The notes under the pieces were generated by a model. The model did not search any database. It saw only the letters and a list, made by a program, of their open reading frames with translations, and was not told the origin of the DNA. From Methylobacterium aquaticum (lineage in GTDB: Bacteria; Pseudomonadota; Alphaproteobacteria; Rhizobiales; Beijerinckiaceae): a DNA stretch of 64,000 nucleotides. The stretch is taken from assembly GCF_016804325.1 (NCBI RefSeq), contig NZ_CP043627.1:5067001-5131000 (forward strand), in the 5' to 3' direction. Shown piece after piece: positions 25,511 to 34,936 of the stretch. Positions within the stretch are counted from its first letter, which is position 1. Every line of letters begins with the position of its first letter. Both the position numbers and the translations under genes were made by a program.

Positions 25511-25530
25511 TCCCGGGCTTCTTCCCGGGA
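25511..25530. other. Hairpin in the leader of the outer-membrane protein gene
   Basis: TCCCGGG-CTTCTT-CCCGGGA, seven-bp arms, 30 bases before the ATG at 25560. It could be a weak terminator of the preceding small ORF or a 5' UTR structure of the porin-like gene; there is no T-run. Confidence 0.4.
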
Positions 25531-25559
25531 CCTTTGGACCCGCACAGACGGCATCCCCG

Positions 25560-26318
25560 ATGATCAGACCCACCGAAGCGCTTGGCCTTGCCGGCGCGCT
25601 CGCCCTCACGGCTGTCCTCGCGTCGCCGGCCGCCGCCGCCGACCTGCCGCGCCGGGCCGCCCCGCCGCCGGCCTTCACCCCCGTCCCGGTCTTCACCTGG
25701 ACCGGCTTTTATGCCGGCGTGAACGCGGGCGCCGGGTTCGGCGGCGGCGGCAGCTTCACGGACGCCACCTACGGCATCGTGACCCCGGGCAGCCGGGACG
25801 CCGCCTTCGTGGGCGGCGGCCAGATCGGCTACAATTATCAGGTCACGCCGGGCTCCGGCTTCGTGATCGGCGCCGAGGCCGACATTCAGGGCACCACCTT
25901 CGGGCGGTCCCGCAGCGGTCTCGTCGGCACCACGACCTTCTACGACGTCGGCCCGAGCCTCGACTGGTTCGGCACGGTGCGCGGCCGGATCGGCTACGCC
26001 TTCGACCGCTTCCTGGTCTACGGCACCGGCGGCTTCGCCTATGGCGGCGGCAGCAATCCGGCGAACGCCTCCACCTATACCGGCACCCTGCCCGGGACCT
26101 TCCGCACCGGCTGGACCGCCGGCGGCGGCGTCGAATACGCCTTCACCGAGCGCCTGAGAGCCCGGATCGAGGCGCTCTATGTCAGCCTCGACCGCAACGG
26201 CGGCAGCGGCGGCCTCGTCTACGACACGGCGACAGCCGCCTATTACGGCCTCGGCAAGCCCAAGGCGGAGTTCGGCGTGGTGCGCGCCGGACTGAACTAC
26301 CGGTTCTCGACGGACTGA
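25560..26318 (+). CDS. Outer-membrane beta-barrel protein, Omp25/Omp31-like
   Basis: A 252-residue outer-membrane barrel. It has a signal peptide (about 1-26, LASPAAAADLP), a short Pro-rich spacer, then FTWTGFYAGVNAGAGFGGGG, the signature first strand of the Rhizobiales Omp25/31 family. Alternating strands follow (GGGQIGYNYQ, FVIGAEADIQG, SLDWFGTVRGRIGYAFDRFL, GWTAGGGVEYAF) and the chain ends in aromatic LNYRFSTD, with Phe near the C-terminus for BAM recognition. A very strong terminator follows. These barrels are abundant envelope proteins; any transport role is unproven. Confidence 0.92.
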   Translation: MIRPTEALGLAGALALTAVLASPAAAADLPRRAAPPPAFTPVPVFTWTGFYAGVNAGAGFGGGGSFTDATYGIVTPGSRDAAFVGGGQIGYNYQVTPGSGFVIGAEADIQGTTFGRSRSGLVGTTTFYDVGPSLDWFGTVRGRIGYAFDRFLVYGTGGFAYGGGSNPANASTYTGTLPGTFRTGWTAGGGVEYAFTERLRARIEALYVSLDRNGGSGGLVYDTATAAYYGLGKPKAEFGVVRAGLNYRFSTD

Positions 26319-26344
26319 CCCCAGCAGGCCGCGTCGGGAAGGAG

Positions 26345-26378
26345 CCGGAGGCGATGCGGGAGCATCGCCTCCGGTTTT
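26345..26378 (+). terminator. Strong intrinsic terminator after the outer-membrane protein gene
   Basis: Perfect 13-bp stem CCGGAGGCGATGC / GCATCGCCTCCGG with GGGA loop, followed immediately by TTTTCTT. It begins about 25 bases after the stop codon. Confidence 0.92.
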
Positions 26379-26396
26379 CTTCGACGGACCGCCCTC

Positions 26397-26446
26397 GAGC
26401 ATGTTTCGACGGCGTGGATACCGGTTCGCCGAAGAAAATTCGTCAA
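26397..26446 (+). repeat. Dispersed element, family D copy 1 (diverged)
   Basis: Matches family D (GAGCATTTTCCGACGAAGTG, then GATACCGGTTCGTCG) with changes: it reads GAGCATGTTTCGACGGCGTG followed by GATACCGGTTCGCCG. Internally palindromic (CGACG/CGTCG-type arms around GATACCGGT). Other copies are at 50886-50947 and 54531-54593. The AT-richer tail to about 26512 contains no ORF. Confidence 0.75.
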
Positions 26447-26512
26447 GAGCCACGAATCAGCGCGCTTCACGGTGACAGCATGATCGTGAAGCGCTCCAGG
26501 CGGGCGGTCCGA

Positions 26513-26794
26513 CTACTTGTCGAGGGCGTTCTCGATGACGTCCTTGGCCTTGCCACGCTCCTGCTGCGCCTGGCCCCGCAGCTTCTGCTCGCGCCCCTCG
26601 GCCTTCAGCGACTCGTCCTCCGTCAGGTTGCCGACGCCGCGCTTGGCGCTGCCGACCGCCTCGTTGGCGAGGCCCTTGAGCCGGTCGACCGCGCCCGCCG
26701 TCGTCGGCGTGTCGTCGGCGAGGGCGGGCCCCACGGAAGCGAGGGCGAGGCCCAGAACGGCGCCACGAAGCGCCGCGATGCGGATGGTACTCAT
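26513..26794 (-). CDS. CsbD-family protein with signal peptide
   Basis: A 93-residue protein with an N-terminal signal peptide (IAALRGAVLGLALASVGPAL, then ADD) and a CsbD-like amphipathic repeat region (AGAVDRLKGLANEAVGSAKR, then GREQKLRGQAQQERGKAKDV). CsbD proteins are small stress-associated proteins without known enzymatic activity; most are cytosolic, so an exported version is noteworthy but not unique. It is convergent with the outer-membrane protein gene and flanked by a family D element. Confidence 0.88.
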   Translation of the reverse strand: MSTIRIAALRGAVLGLALASVGPALADDTPTTAGAVDRLKGLANEAVGSAKRGVGNLTEDESLKAEGREQKLRGQAQQERGKAKDVIENALDK

Positions 26795-26927
26795 GCGGGA
26801 AATCCCGACAGTTTCAGGGGAGCGCGGTCATACCGGCCGATACCGTCGGGGCAATGATGCGCCCCTACCAGATCGGGGCGCCGGATACCGGTACGGGGCC
26901 GACTGCCGCGGCGGCCCGGTTGGACGG

Positions 26928-27374
26928 CTACGCCTTCGTATCGATCAGCTGCGCGACCCGGCGCAACGCCAGGAGATATCCCTGCGTGCCGAGCCCCGCG
27001 ATCACCCCGTCGGCGCGCAGCGAGACGTAGGAGTGATGGCGGAAGGCCTCGCGCTTGTGGACGTTCGAGATGTGCACCTCGATCACCGGCGCCTCGACGG
27101 TGTTGAGCGCGTCGAGGATCGCCACCGAGGTATGGGTGAAGGCCGCCGGGTTGATGACGAGGCCGCCGGCCGTCTCGCGCGCCTCGTGGATCCAGTCGAT
27201 GATCTCGTATTCGCGGTTCGACTGGTGGAAGCGGATCTCCAGGTTAAGCTCGGCGGCGAGCATCCGGCACGCGGCCTCGACGTCGGCGAGCGTCTCGCTG
27301 CCGTAGATGTGCGGCTGGCGCTTGCCGAGCAGGTTCAGGTTCGGGCCGTTCAGCACGTAGACGAGGCGGCTCAT
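26928..27374 (-). CDS. aroQ: 3-dehydroquinate dehydratase, type II
   Basis: A 148-residue dodecameric-type dehydroquinase for the third step of the shikimate pathway. Motifs: [19 protein letters not shown] with the catalytic tyrosine in [17 protein letters not shown], the catalytic histidine region [16 protein letters not shown] and [18 protein letters not shown]. Full family length. It is a single gene here; the usual accB/accC neighbours are absent. Confidence 0.96.
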   Translation of the reverse strand: MSRLVYVLNGPNLNLLGKRQPHIYGSETLADVEAACRMLAAELNLEIRFHQSNREYEIIDWIHEARETAGGLVINPAAFTHTSVAILDALNTVEAPVIEVHISNVHKREAFRHHSYVSLRADGVIAGLGTQGYLLALRRVAQLIDTKA

Positions 27375-27564
27375 GAGGGGCTCCTTGGCGGGGTACGGAG
27401 AAGCGCGTTAGGCGCCCGTCCGCGGCCTTGCGTCAACTGCCGCCAGAGCCGGACGGCATCGCCACGATAGGCGAACGGCATTGGCCCGCGGGGGTCTGCG
27501 GCGGCGATGATCCTCCTCGACGAAGCGGGACATCCGGCCCCGCTCCCCACGAGGATCGCCTCCG

Positions 27565-27822
27565 ATGCGCAGCCTTCTCTTCGCCGGCGCCGTGCTCGCC
27601 GCCGTCTCGACCGTTCCCGCCCAGGCCTGGACCCAGTCGCTCCTGCATCCCGAAAGCCGAGGCGCGGCCATCGTCGCCGCGATGCCGGCCCCCCCGCACT
27701 ATACCCGTTACGACGAGCCCGGCATCCGGGCAGCGCGCCGGGTGCCGCCGCCGGTCCGCGCCACGGTCGCGCCGGTGCGGCCCTCCGACCCGCCGGCCTG
27801 GCCCTCCTGCCCGTGGTGCTGA
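27565..27822 (+). CDS. Hypothetical small secreted protein
   Basis: An 85-residue ORF with a good signal peptide (MRSLLFAGAVLAAVSTVPAQ, then AW). The mature part is rich in Pro, Arg and Ala and ends SCPWC. The sequence GAGGATCGCC precedes the ATG. No family is recognised; the C-terminal Cys pair could bind metal or form a disulfide. Confidence 0.55.
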   Translation: MRSLLFAGAVLAAVSTVPAQAWTQSLLHPESRGAAIVAAMPAPPHYTRYDEPGIRAARRVPPPVRATVAPVRPSDPPAWPSCPWC

Positions 27823-27922
27823 CGAGGGCGTCGTTCCCGGCCGGCCTCCGCGGTGTTAGCCTCCAGACCGTCCCCGACCGTCGGGGCCCTTCGGTGCGAG
27901 GCCGATGCTGCGGAGGGCGACG

Positions 27923-28855
27923 ATGGAGATGCACCAGATCCGCTACTTCCTGGCGCTCTGCGAGGAGCACAACTTCACCCGGGCGGCCCAGGCCTGCCAC
28001 GTCACCCAGCCCTCCCTCACCCGGGCGATCCACTTCCTCGAAGAGGAGCTGGGCGGGGCCCTGTTCCACCGCGAGCGCACCGGAACGCGGCTCTCCGAGC
28101 TCGGCCGCACCGTGCGGCCCTACCTGGAGGAGGTGTTTGCCAAGGCGCAGGCGGCCCAGGAGGAGGCCCGCGCCTTCGGCCGGCAGCGGCGCGCCCGCCT
28201 GACGCTGGGGGTGATGTGCACCATCCAGCCCGATGCCCTCGTCGGGCTCATCGGGGGCTTACGGTCGCGGCACCCGGACCTCGAGCTCGACATCGTCGAT
28301 GCCAGTGCCGGGGCCCTCGAGGAACGCCTGCTGGCGGGGTCGCTCGAGGTCGCGCTCTATTGCCTGCCGGGCCGCGAGCCCGATCCGCGGCTCCACCACC
28401 TCGCGCTGTTCCGCGAGCCGATGGTGATCGCGGTGGCGGCCGGGCACCCGCTCGCCGCGCTCGATTCGGTCCGCCCGCGGGATCTCGGCGGCCAGCACTA
28501 CGTGCATCGCCTCAACTGCGAGTTCCGCGGCGTCGCCGGCCCGATCTGGGAGGCGCAAGGGTGCAGCGACTGCGAGACGATCTACCGGAGCGAGCGCGAC
28601 GACTGGATCCTGGCGATGATCGCCTCCGGGCTCGGCTTCGGCTTCATGCCGCGCTCCTGCGTCACCCATCCCGGCGTGGTCGCCCGCCCGCTGGTCGAGC
28701 CGGAATTCTGGCGCGAGGTCAACCTCGTCACCGTCCGCGGCCGGCCGCACGCCCCGGCGGTCGGCGCGCTCCTGCGCGAGGCGATGCGGGCGGAGTGGTT
28801 CGGCGCGCCGGCGCTCGCGACCGAGCGCGAGCGGGCGCGGGACGGCGAGGGTTGA
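27923..28855 (+). CDS. LysR-family transcriptional regulator
   Basis: A 310-residue LTTR. The winged HTH (about 1-60) reads MEMHQIRYFLALCEEHNFTR, then AAQACHVTQPSLTRAIHFLE, which is the family pattern. The effector-binding domain (about 90-300) starts LTLGVMCTIQPDALVGLIGG. The ATG at 27923 is preferred to one six codons upstream because the HTH begins there. It has no divergent partner gene of clear relation, so its regulon cannot be guessed. The sugar-transport operon follows convergently. Confidence 0.92.
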   Translation: MEMHQIRYFLALCEEHNFTRAAQACHVTQPSLTRAIHFLEEELGGALFHRERTGTRLSELGRTVRPYLEEVFAKAQAAQEEARAFGRQRRARLTLGVMCTIQPDALVGLIGGLRSRHPDLELDIVDASAGALEERLLAGSLEVALYCLPGREPDPRLHHLALFREPMVIAVAAGHPLAALDSVRPRDLGGQHYVHRLNCEFRGVAGPIWEAQGCSDCETIYRSERDDWILAMIASGLGFGFMPRSCVTHPGVVARPLVEPEFWREVNLVTVRGRPHAPAVGALLREAMRAEWFGAPALATERERARDGEG

Positions 28856-28877
28856 GGCCGCCGGACCTGACACGCTC

Positions 28878-28919
28878 ACTGTCATCCCGAGGCCGCGAAA
28901 GCGGAACCCGGGATGACAC
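28878..28919. repeat. Short palindrome related to family B
   Basis: TGTCATCCCG ... CGGGATGACA flanks GGCCGCGAAAGCGGAACC, a compact relative of the family B arm. It lies between the convergent LysR and sugar-permease genes and may act as a bidirectional transcript end. Confidence 0.65.
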
Positions 28920-28960
28920 TGTGTCTGTGAGCAGCGCCTGCTGCACACGATCTTCCTTGA

Positions 28961-30181
28961 TTACCGCTTCCGATAATACTGGTCGATGCTCACCGCCCCC
29001 AGCAGCACCAGCCCCTTGATGACCTGCTGGTAGTCGATACCGATCCCGAGGATCGACATGCCGTTGTTCATCACCCCCATGATCAGCGCGCCGACCACCG
29101 CACCCGTCACCTTGCCGACGCCGCCCGAGGCCGAGGCGCCGCCGATGAAGCAGGCGGCGATCACGTCGAGCTCGAAGCCGAGGCCCGCCTTCGGGGTCGC
29201 GGTGTTGAGCCGCGCCGCGAAGATCAGGCCGGCGAGCGCCGCCAGCACGCCCATGTTGACGAAGGTGAGGAAGGTCAGCCGCTCGGTGTTGATGCCCGAC
29301 AGCTTGGCCGCCTTCTCGTTGCCGCCGAGCGCGTAGACCCGCCGGCCGATCACCGTGCGGCTGGTGACGAAGCGGTAGAGCAGGATCAGCGCGAACATCA
29401 CGATCAGGACGTTCGGCAGGCCGCGATAGGTGGCAAGCCAGGTGCTGAAGGCGACGATGACGGCGGCGACCAGCGCGTTCTTGAGCGCGAAGGCGGCGAC
29501 CGGCTCGGGCGTGAAGCCCTGGCGCTGCTGGCCCATGCGCCGGCGCAGGTTCGAGCCGACGAGGATCAGCGCCAGGGCGACGCCGACGAGGACCGAGGTG
29601 ATGCGCAGCGAACCGCCGGTGACGATGTCCGGGATGAAGCCGGAGCTGAGCTTCTGGAACTCGGACGGGAACGGCCCGACCGACTGGCCGGCGAGCAGAG
29701 CCAGGGTCAGGCCCTTGAACACCAGCATGCCGGCGAGCGTCACGATGAAGGACGGGATGCGCAAATACGCCACCCACCACCCCTGCGCCGCGCCGATGAT
29801 CCCGCCGGCGACGAGGCAGAGCAGGGTCGCGGGGAGCGGGTGCAGGCCCATCTGCACCATCAGCACCGCGGCGAGCGCGCCGATGAAGCCGGCGGTCGAG
29901 CCGACCGACAGGTCGATGTGGCCGGCCACGATGACCAGCAGCATGCCGAGCGCCATCACCACGATGTAGCTGTTCTGCAGCACGAGGTTAGTGAGGTTGA
30001 GCGGGCGCAGCAGCGCCCCGTCGGTGAAGAACTGGAAGAAGAGCACGATGCCGACGAGGCACAGGATCATGCCGTAGTCGCGCAGCGAGCCGGACAAGGC
30101 CTTCGCCAAGGATCCTTTGCCAGCGAGGCCGGGAATCGCCGGCGGGCGCGGGGCCTCGACGGGAGTGGCGGTGTCGCTCAT
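28961..30181 (-). CDS. gguB: Sugar ABC transporter permease, GguB/MmsB type
   Basis: CUT2-family inner-membrane permease of 406 residues, about 10-12 transmembrane helices. The conserved VIVAGHIDLSVGSTAGFIGA (EAA-like substrate-path region) and GGNEKAAKLSGINTERLTFL are visible. The long form (over 390 residues) with extended central loop is characteristic of the multiple-monosaccharide MmsB/GguB subgroup rather than RbsC (about 320). The ATG at 30181 lies just after the ATPase stop; a GTG at 30193 overlapping that gene is possible. It is the third gene of a ChvE-GguA-GguB operon. Confidence 0.9.
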   Translation of the reverse strand: MSDTATPVEAPRPPAIPGLAGKGSLAKALSGSLRDYGMILCLVGIVLFFQFFTDGALLRPLNLTNLVLQNSYIVVMALGMLLVIVAGHIDLSVGSTAGFIGALAAVLMVQMGLHPLPATLLCLVAGGIIGAAQGWWVAYLRIPSFIVTLAGMLVFKGLTLALLAGQSVGPFPSEFQKLSSGFIPDIVTGGSLRITSVLVGVALALILVGSNLRRRMGQQRQGFTPEPVAAFALKNALVAAVIVAFSTWLATYRGLPNVLIVMFALILLYRFVTSRTVIGRRVYALGGNEKAAKLSGINTERLTFLTFVNMGVLAALAGLIFAARLNTATPKAGLGFELDVIAACFIGGASASGGVGKVTGAVVGALIMGVMNNGMSILGIGIDYQQVIKGLVLLGAVSIDQYYRKR

Positions 30182-30185
30182 GTCG

Positions 30186-31769
30186 TTATCCACCCGAGGT
30201 GACGATGGCCCGCATGATCGCCTCCTGCGAGGCCTCCGCGGCGGGAAACTCGCCGACGATGCGGCCGCGGTTCATGACGAGGATGCGGTCGCACATCCCC
30301 AGGAGCTCCGGCATCTCGGACGAGACGATCAGCACGCCTTTGCCCTGTCGGGCGAGGTCGTTGATGATCGCGTAGATCTCGTACTTGGCGCCGACATCGA
30401 TGCCGCGGGTCGGCTCGTCCAGGATCAGCACGTCCGGATCGGCGAAGAGCCACTTGCTCAGGACGACCTTCTGCTGGTTGCCGCCCGACAGGTTCACCGT
30501 GGCCTGGTCGATGCCCGACGAGCGGATGCGCAGGCGCTCGCGGTAGCGTTCCGCCACCGCCCGCTCCCGGTCCTCGTCGATCACGCCTTTCGCCGCGACG
30601 CCTGCGAGGTTCGCCAGCGAGACGTTGGTGCGGATGTCCTCGTGCAGCACCAGCCCGTAGCCCTTGCGGTCCTCGGTGGCGTAGGCGAGGCCGGCGCGGA
30701 TCGCCTTCTCGACGCTGCCGAGATCGGCGGGCTCGCCCTTGAGCCGCGCCTCGCCGGCGACGCGCGTGCCGTAGGCGCCGCCGAACAGGCTCATGGCGAA
30801 CTCGGTCCGCCCGGCACCGAGGAGACCGGCCATACCGACGACCTCGCCGCGGCGAACGGTGAGACTCACATCCTCGACCGCGAGGCGATCGGGGTGGAGC
30901 GGATGGCGCACGCTCCACCCCCTCACCTCCAGCAGCGGCTCGCCGATCGCCACGCCCTCCCGGGGCGGATAGCGGTGGGCGAGGTCGCGCCCGACCATGC
31001 CCTTGATGATCCGGTCCTCGTTGAGCCTGCCATCCGGACCCAGCATCGCCTCCCGCGGCAGCGTCTCGACGCTGGCGCCGTCGCGCAGGATCGTGACGCT
31101 GTCGGCGACCCGGGCGATCTCGTTGAGCTTGTGCGAGATCAGGATCGAGGTGATGCCCTGCTCGCGGAACGCCTCCAGGAGGGTGAGGAGCGCCGCGCTG
31201 TCGCTCTCGTTGAGCGAGGCGGTCGGCTCGTCGAGGATCAGGAGCCGCACCTTCTTCGAGAGTGCCTTGGCGATCTCGACGAGCTGCTGCTTGCCGATTC
31301 CGAGATCGGTCACCAGCGTCTCGGGCGCCTCGTTCAGGCCGACGCGGGCCAAGAGGTCGCGGGTGCGCGCCATGGCGAGCGGCCAGTCGATCACCCCGAA
31401 GCGCGACGCCGCCTCGTTGCCCAGAAAGATGTTCTCGGCGATCGACAGGAGCGGCACCAGGGCGAGCTCCTGGTGGATGATGATGATGCCGAGCGCCTCG
31501 CTGTCGGGGATGCCCGAGAAGCGGCGCTCCTCGCCGTCGAACAGGATGTGGCCGTCATAGGAGCCGGCGGGGTAGACCCCGCTCAGCACCTTCATCAGGG
31601 TCGACTTCCCGGCCCCGTTCTCGCCGCAGACGGCGTGGATCTCGCCGGCGCGGACGGCGAGGGTGACGTTGTCGAGCGCCTTCACGCCCGGGAACGCCTT
31701 GGTGATGCCGCGCATCTCCAGGATCGGAGACACCTTCGGCACCACCCCGAGGGCCGGGGACGCCGCCAT
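30186..31769 (-). CDS. gguA: Sugar ABC transporter ATP-binding protein, GguA/MmsA type
   Basis: Duplicated ABC ATPase of 527 residues energising sugar uptake. NBD1 has [17 protein letters not shown] (Walker A), [15 protein letters not shown] and [11 protein letters not shown] (Walker B). NBD2 has the degenerate [16 protein letters not shown] but intact [15 protein letters not shown] and [15 protein letters not shown], the usual CUT2 asymmetry. The ATG at 31769 overlaps the ChvE stop (ATGA); a GTG one codon earlier is possible. Confidence 0.92.
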   Translation of the reverse strand: MAASPALGVVPKVSPILEMRGITKAFPGVKALDNVTLAVRAGEIHAVCGENGAGKSTLMKVLSGVYPAGSYDGHILFDGEERRFSGIPDSEALGIIIIHQELALVPLLSIAENIFLGNEAASRFGVIDWPLAMARTRDLLARVGLNEAPETLVTDLGIGKQQLVEIAKALSKKVRLLILDEPTASLNESDSAALLTLLEAFREQGITSILISHKLNEIARVADSVTILRDGASVETLPREAMLGPDGRLNEDRIIKGMVGRDLAHRYPPREGVAIGEPLLEVRGWSVRHPLHPDRLAVEDVSLTVRRGEVVGMAGLLGAGRTEFAMSLFGGAYGTRVAGEARLKGEPADLGSVEKAIRAGLAYATEDRKGYGLVLHEDIRTNVSLANLAGVAAKGVIDEDRERAVAERYRERLRIRSSGIDQATVNLSGGNQQKVVLSKWLFADPDVLILDEPTRGIDVGAKYEIYAIINDLARQGKGVLIVSSEMPELLGMCDRILVMNRGRIVGEFPAAEASQEAIMRAIVTSGG

Positions 31770-32833
31770 CACTTGACCTGCTGGGCCTTGTAGTAGCCGC
31801 TCTCGACCAGGACCTTCTCCCAGTTCGACTTGTCGACCGTCACGGGCTTCAGGAGGTAGGACGGCACCACCTTGACGCCGTTGTTGTAGGTCTTGGTATC
31901 GTTGACCTGGACCTGGGCCCCGGTCGAGATCGCGTCGACCATGTCGCTCGTCACCTTGGCGAGCTCGCGGGTGTCCTTGAACACCGTCATGCTCTGGTCG
32001 CCGCGGATGATCGCCTTGACCGAGGGGATCTCGGCATCCTGGCCGGTGATCACCGGCATCGGCTGGTCGGACGAGCCGTAGCCGACGCCTTTGAGCGACG
32101 AGATGATGCCGATCGAGATGCCGTCATAGGGCGACAAAACCGCGTCGAGGCGCTTGTTGCCGTAGAAGGCCGACAGGAGGTTGTCCATGCGGGCCTGGGC
32201 CGCCGCGCCGTCCCAGCGCAGGGTCGAGACCTTGTCCATCCCGAGCTGCTTGCTCGGCACGGTCAGCTTGCCCGAATCGATGTAGGGCTTGAGCACCGAC
32301 ATCGCACCGTCGTAGAAGAAATAGGCATTGTTGTCGTCGGGCGAGCCGCCGAACAGCTCGACGGTGAACGGTCCCTTGCCGTCCTTCAGCCCGAGCTTGT
32401 CGACGATGTAGCTGCCCTGCAGCACGCCGACCTGGAAGTTGTCGAAGGTGGCGTAGTAATCGATGGTCTTCGAGCCGCGGATCAGGCGGTCATAGGCGAT
32501 GACCTTGATGCCGCGGTCGCTCGCCTGCTGCAGCACGTCCGACAGGGTGGTGCCGTCGATCGCCGCGATCACCAGCACCTTGGCGCCGGTGGCGATCATG
32601 TTCTCGATCTGCGACAGCTGGTTGGGGATCTCGTCCTCGGCATATTGCAGGTCGGGGGTGTAGCCCTTGGCCTTGAGCGCCTGGACCAGGCCCTGGCCGT
32701 CGGCGATCCAGCGCGCCGACGACTTCGTCGGCATCGAGACGCCGATCTTGCCCTTCTGCTGGGCGGCGGCCGGGGTTGCGAGCATCGCGGCAGCCATCAG
32801 GGCTCCGCCGACGAGGGCGACGAACGATGTCAT
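31769..32833 (-). CDS. chvE: Periplasmic multiple-sugar-binding protein
   Basis: Periplasmic binding protein of 354 residues. The signal peptide (about 1-25, [10 protein letters not shown]) is followed by [20 protein letters not shown], the hallmark ChvE opening, then [54 protein letters not shown] and [20 protein letters not shown]. In Agrobacterium ChvE binds galactose, arabinose, xylose, glucose and others, and also signals to VirA; no vir genes are here, so transport is the likely role. The ATG at 32833 follows GGGAGGACAC. It is the first gene of the operon. Confidence 0.93.
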   Translation of the reverse strand: MTSFVALVGGALMAAAMLATPAAAQQKGKIGVSMPTKSSARWIADGQGLVQALKAKGYTPDLQYAEDEIPNQLSQIENMIATGAKVLVIAAIDGTTLSDVLQQASDRGIKVIAYDRLIRGSKTIDYYATFDNFQVGVLQGSYIVDKLGLKDGKGPFTVELFGGSPDDNNAYFFYDGAMSVLKPYIDSGKLTVPSKQLGMDKVSTLRWDGAAAQARMDNLLSAFYGNKRLDAVLSPYDGISIGIISSLKGVGYGSSDQPMPVITGQDAEIPSVKAIIRGDQSMTVFKDTRELAKVTSDMVDAISTGAQVQVNDTKTYNNGVKVVPSYLLKPVTVDKSNWEKVLVESGYYKAQQVK

Positions 32834-33016
32834 GTGTCCTCCCAAATCCCCGCATCTTGGGTGCGCGGGGCTGCCGGTGAGTGGTGCCCGGCAGGATTGC
32901 GGCCTGCTCATCTGCCGGGGTCGGTGTTTCCGTATTGTGGCTGGCGGGCGGGAGCGGCCTGATACTTCCGCAGGGGGAGGTTCGGTGCCGTCCGAAATCA
33001 CGCCCTTCGAATGCTA

Positions 33017-33199
33017 GGCGCGGGATCCCCTCTCCCGTGTGGGAGAGGGGTAGGGGCGATCGAAGATCGCGCGAGGGTGATACGGTCCTGAGTTAGGCTC
33101 TGGCCGGCTCGCTGCCAGCACGACGCTCAGCGCATCACACTGAAGCGTGTCACCCTCACCCCCGGCCCCTCTCCCACACGGGAGAGGGGGACCCGCGCC
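33017..33199. repeat. Palindromic element, family C copy 2
   Basis: The left arm GGCGCGGGATCCCCTCTCCC (33017 onward) pairs with a right arm ending GGGGGACCCGCGCC (33199). Each arm contains its own hairpin CCCTCTCCCGTGTGGGAGAGGG. It occupies about half of the 386-base gap 32834-33219 between the chvE start and the SDR stop; the part next to chvE should hold that operon's promoter, though no clear box was recognised. Confidence 0.82.
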
Positions 33200-33219
33200 A
33201 TGACCGGCAACGAAAATCC

Positions 33220-33978
33220 TCACACCCACCCGCCATCCACGACGTAATGCTGGTTGGTACACGCCCCCGCCTCCTCCGAGGCGAGGAACACGGCAAAGCG
33301 CGCGACATCCGCCGGCACCAGCTTGCGCTTGAGGCACTGGCGGGCATTGATCTCGGCATCCGATTCCGGCGTCACCCAGAGGGCGAGCTGGCGCTCGGTC
33401 ATGATCCAGCCCGGCGCCAGCGCGTTGACCCGGATGTTGAAGGGGCCGAAATCCCGGGCGAGCGACCGGGTGAGCCCGATCACCCCCGACTTGCAGGCGG
33501 TGTAGGCTGCCATGCCGCCCTGGCCGATCATCCACGAGACCGAGCCGAAATTCACGATCGCCCCGCCGCCCTTCGCCTTCATGTCGGGCAGGACCGCTTG
33601 GGCGGCGAAGAACTGGTGCTTGAGGTTCACGGCGATGCGGCCGTCCCAATAGGCCTCCGTCACCTCCTCGGTGGCGTGGCGCTCGTCGTGGGCGGCGTTG
33701 TTCATCAGCACGTCGACCGGGCCGAACCGGTCGCGGATGCGGCCGATCGCGGCCTTCAGGGCCGGAATGTCGGTGACGTCGGCCTGCTCGAAGGCGACCG
33801 CGAAACCCTGCCCCTCCAGCTCGGAGGCGAGCGCCCGCGAGGGCTCGGCCGCGATGTCCAGGAAACCGACCCGCGCCTTCTGCCGGGCGAAATGCCGGAC
33901 CAGCTCCGCCCCGATCCCGGAGCCGCCGCCCGTCACCACCACGACCTTGTCCGCCAGGTCCGGATAGATTGCCGCCAA
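33220..33978 (-). CDS. SDR-family NAD(P)-dependent oxidoreductase, probable sugar 1-dehydrogenase
   Basis: Short-chain dehydrogenase of 252 residues: cofactor motif VVVTGGGSGIGAELVRHFAR, NNAAHDERH, catalytic S-Y-K in FGSVSWMIGQGGMAAYTACK and C-terminal YVVDGGWV. The start is read as TTG at 33978 because a strong GGGAGGAAG sits just upstream and conservation begins at once; a GTG 13 codons earlier lacks this. Position next to a ChvE/Ggu importer, aldose epimerase and SMP-30 lactonase suggests oxidation of an aldose (arabinose, galactose, xylose or fucose type) to its lactone. The substrate is inference. Confidence 0.86.
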   Translation of the reverse strand: MAAIYPDLADKVVVVTGGGSGIGAELVRHFARQKARVGFLDIAAEPSRALASELEGQGFAVAFEQADVTDIPALKAAIGRIRDRFGPVDVLMNNAAHDERHATEEVTEAYWDGRIAVNLKHQFFAAQAVLPDMKAKGGGAIVNFGSVSWMIGQGGMAAYTACKSGVIGLTRSLARDFGPFNIRVNALAPGWIMTERQLALWVTPESDAEINARQCLKRKLVPADVARFAVFLASEEAGACTNQHYVVDGGWV

Positions 33979-34023
33979 CGCTTCCTCCCTCGAAGCCCGT
34001 CGGATCGCTCGACGCACTGAAAA

Positions 34024-34036
34024 TCATTTAATATGA
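34024..34036. promoter_or_regulatory. Candidate FadR/GntR operator
   Basis: TCAT-TTAAT-ATGA, a 13-bp palindrome in a locally AT-rich patch between the SDR gene and the divergent GntR-type regulator. Position and symmetry suit autoregulation; sequence evidence alone is weak. Confidence 0.35.
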
Positions 34037-34113
34037 CTATTCCAGTGGCCCGGCCTTTATCGCGGAATCCTGCCGCCCGGGCAAGAGGCGAAAATCACGG
34101 GGAGGATGCAACC

Positions 34114-34926
34114 GTGGATGAGATCGGCGCCGGGATCGTGCCGCGGGAGACCGTGTTGCGGCCCTGCCCGAGCCAGGCGGGTCCGGGCCATGCCCGGGTG
34201 GCCCGAGCGCTCGGCACCGGCATCGTCGCCGGGGAGTTTCCCGAAGGTGCCGTGCTCCCGGCCGAGCCGGTGCTGCTCGCGCGCTTCGGGGTGTCGCGGA
34301 CGCTCCTGCGCGAGGCGGTCAAGACCCTGTCGGGCAAGGGGCTGCTGGAGGCCCGGACCCGGGTCGGCACCCGGGTGCGCGAGCGCGCGGCCTGGAACCT
34401 GTTCGACCGCGACGTGCTGGCCTGGACCCTCGATGCGAGCATCGACCGGCGCTTCCTGCGCGACCTCGCCGAGATCCGCCTGGCGATCGAGCCGGCGGCG
34501 GCGGCGCTCGCCGCCGAGCGCCGGACCGATGCGGACATCGCGGCCCTCGAGTCCTGCGTCGCCGCGATGCGCGCGGCACCCGGCCTCGATCCGGCCTTCG
34601 CCAGCGCCGACCTCGCCTTCCACCTCGTCCTGGCGGATGCCTCCGGCAACCTCTTCATGCATTCCGTCGGCGCCGTGACCGAGGCCGCCCTCGACGTGGT
34701 GTTCCGGATGAGCCGGCCCACCGATCCGCAGGCGCACGAGACCTCCTGGCGCGCCCATGCGGCGATCGCGGCGGCGATCCGCGCCGGCGACCCGGCGGCG
34801 GCGGCCCGGGCGACCGAGGTGGTGGTGCGCGACGGGCTTCGAAACGGCGCCGCCGCGGTGGAGGCCGGGGCACCGCGCCCTACCCTTGTGCCGGCCTGCC
34901 CGGTTCGTCGAGGAAGCAGCCGTTGA
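34114..34926 (+). CDS. FadR-subfamily GntR transcriptional regulator
   Basis: A 270-residue regulator. The winged HTH (about 20-90) includes LARFGVSRTLLREAVKTLSG then KGLLEARTRVGTRV. The FCD effector domain (about 110-250) contains DLAEIRLAIEPAAAALAAER, the metal-site-like DLAFHLVLADASGN, and HETSWRAHAAIAAAIRAGDP. The GTG at 34114 follows GGGGAGGA at seven bases. It is divergent from the SDR gene and directly upstream of galM and the lactonase gene, so it probably controls this sugar-oxidation module, sensing the sugar acid or sugar (inference). Confidence 0.9.
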   Translation: MDEIGAGIVPRETVLRPCPSQAGPGHARVARALGTGIVAGEFPEGAVLPAEPVLLARFGVSRTLLREAVKTLSGKGLLEARTRVGTRVRERAAWNLFDRDVLAWTLDASIDRRFLRDLAEIRLAIEPAAAALAAERRTDADIAALESCVAAMRAAPGLDPAFASADLAFHLVLADASGNLFMHSVGAVTEAALDVVFRMSRPTDPQAHETSWRAHAAIAAAIRAGDPAAAARATEVVVRDGLRNGAAAVEAGAPRPTLVPACPVRRGSSR

Positions 34927-34936
34927 GGACTCAGCC

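Noticed and set aside
31769..32833. ChvE as a virulence-signalling (VirA partner) protein
   Set aside because: No vir genes are present and it is in an operon with its transporter genes; a transport role is simpler.
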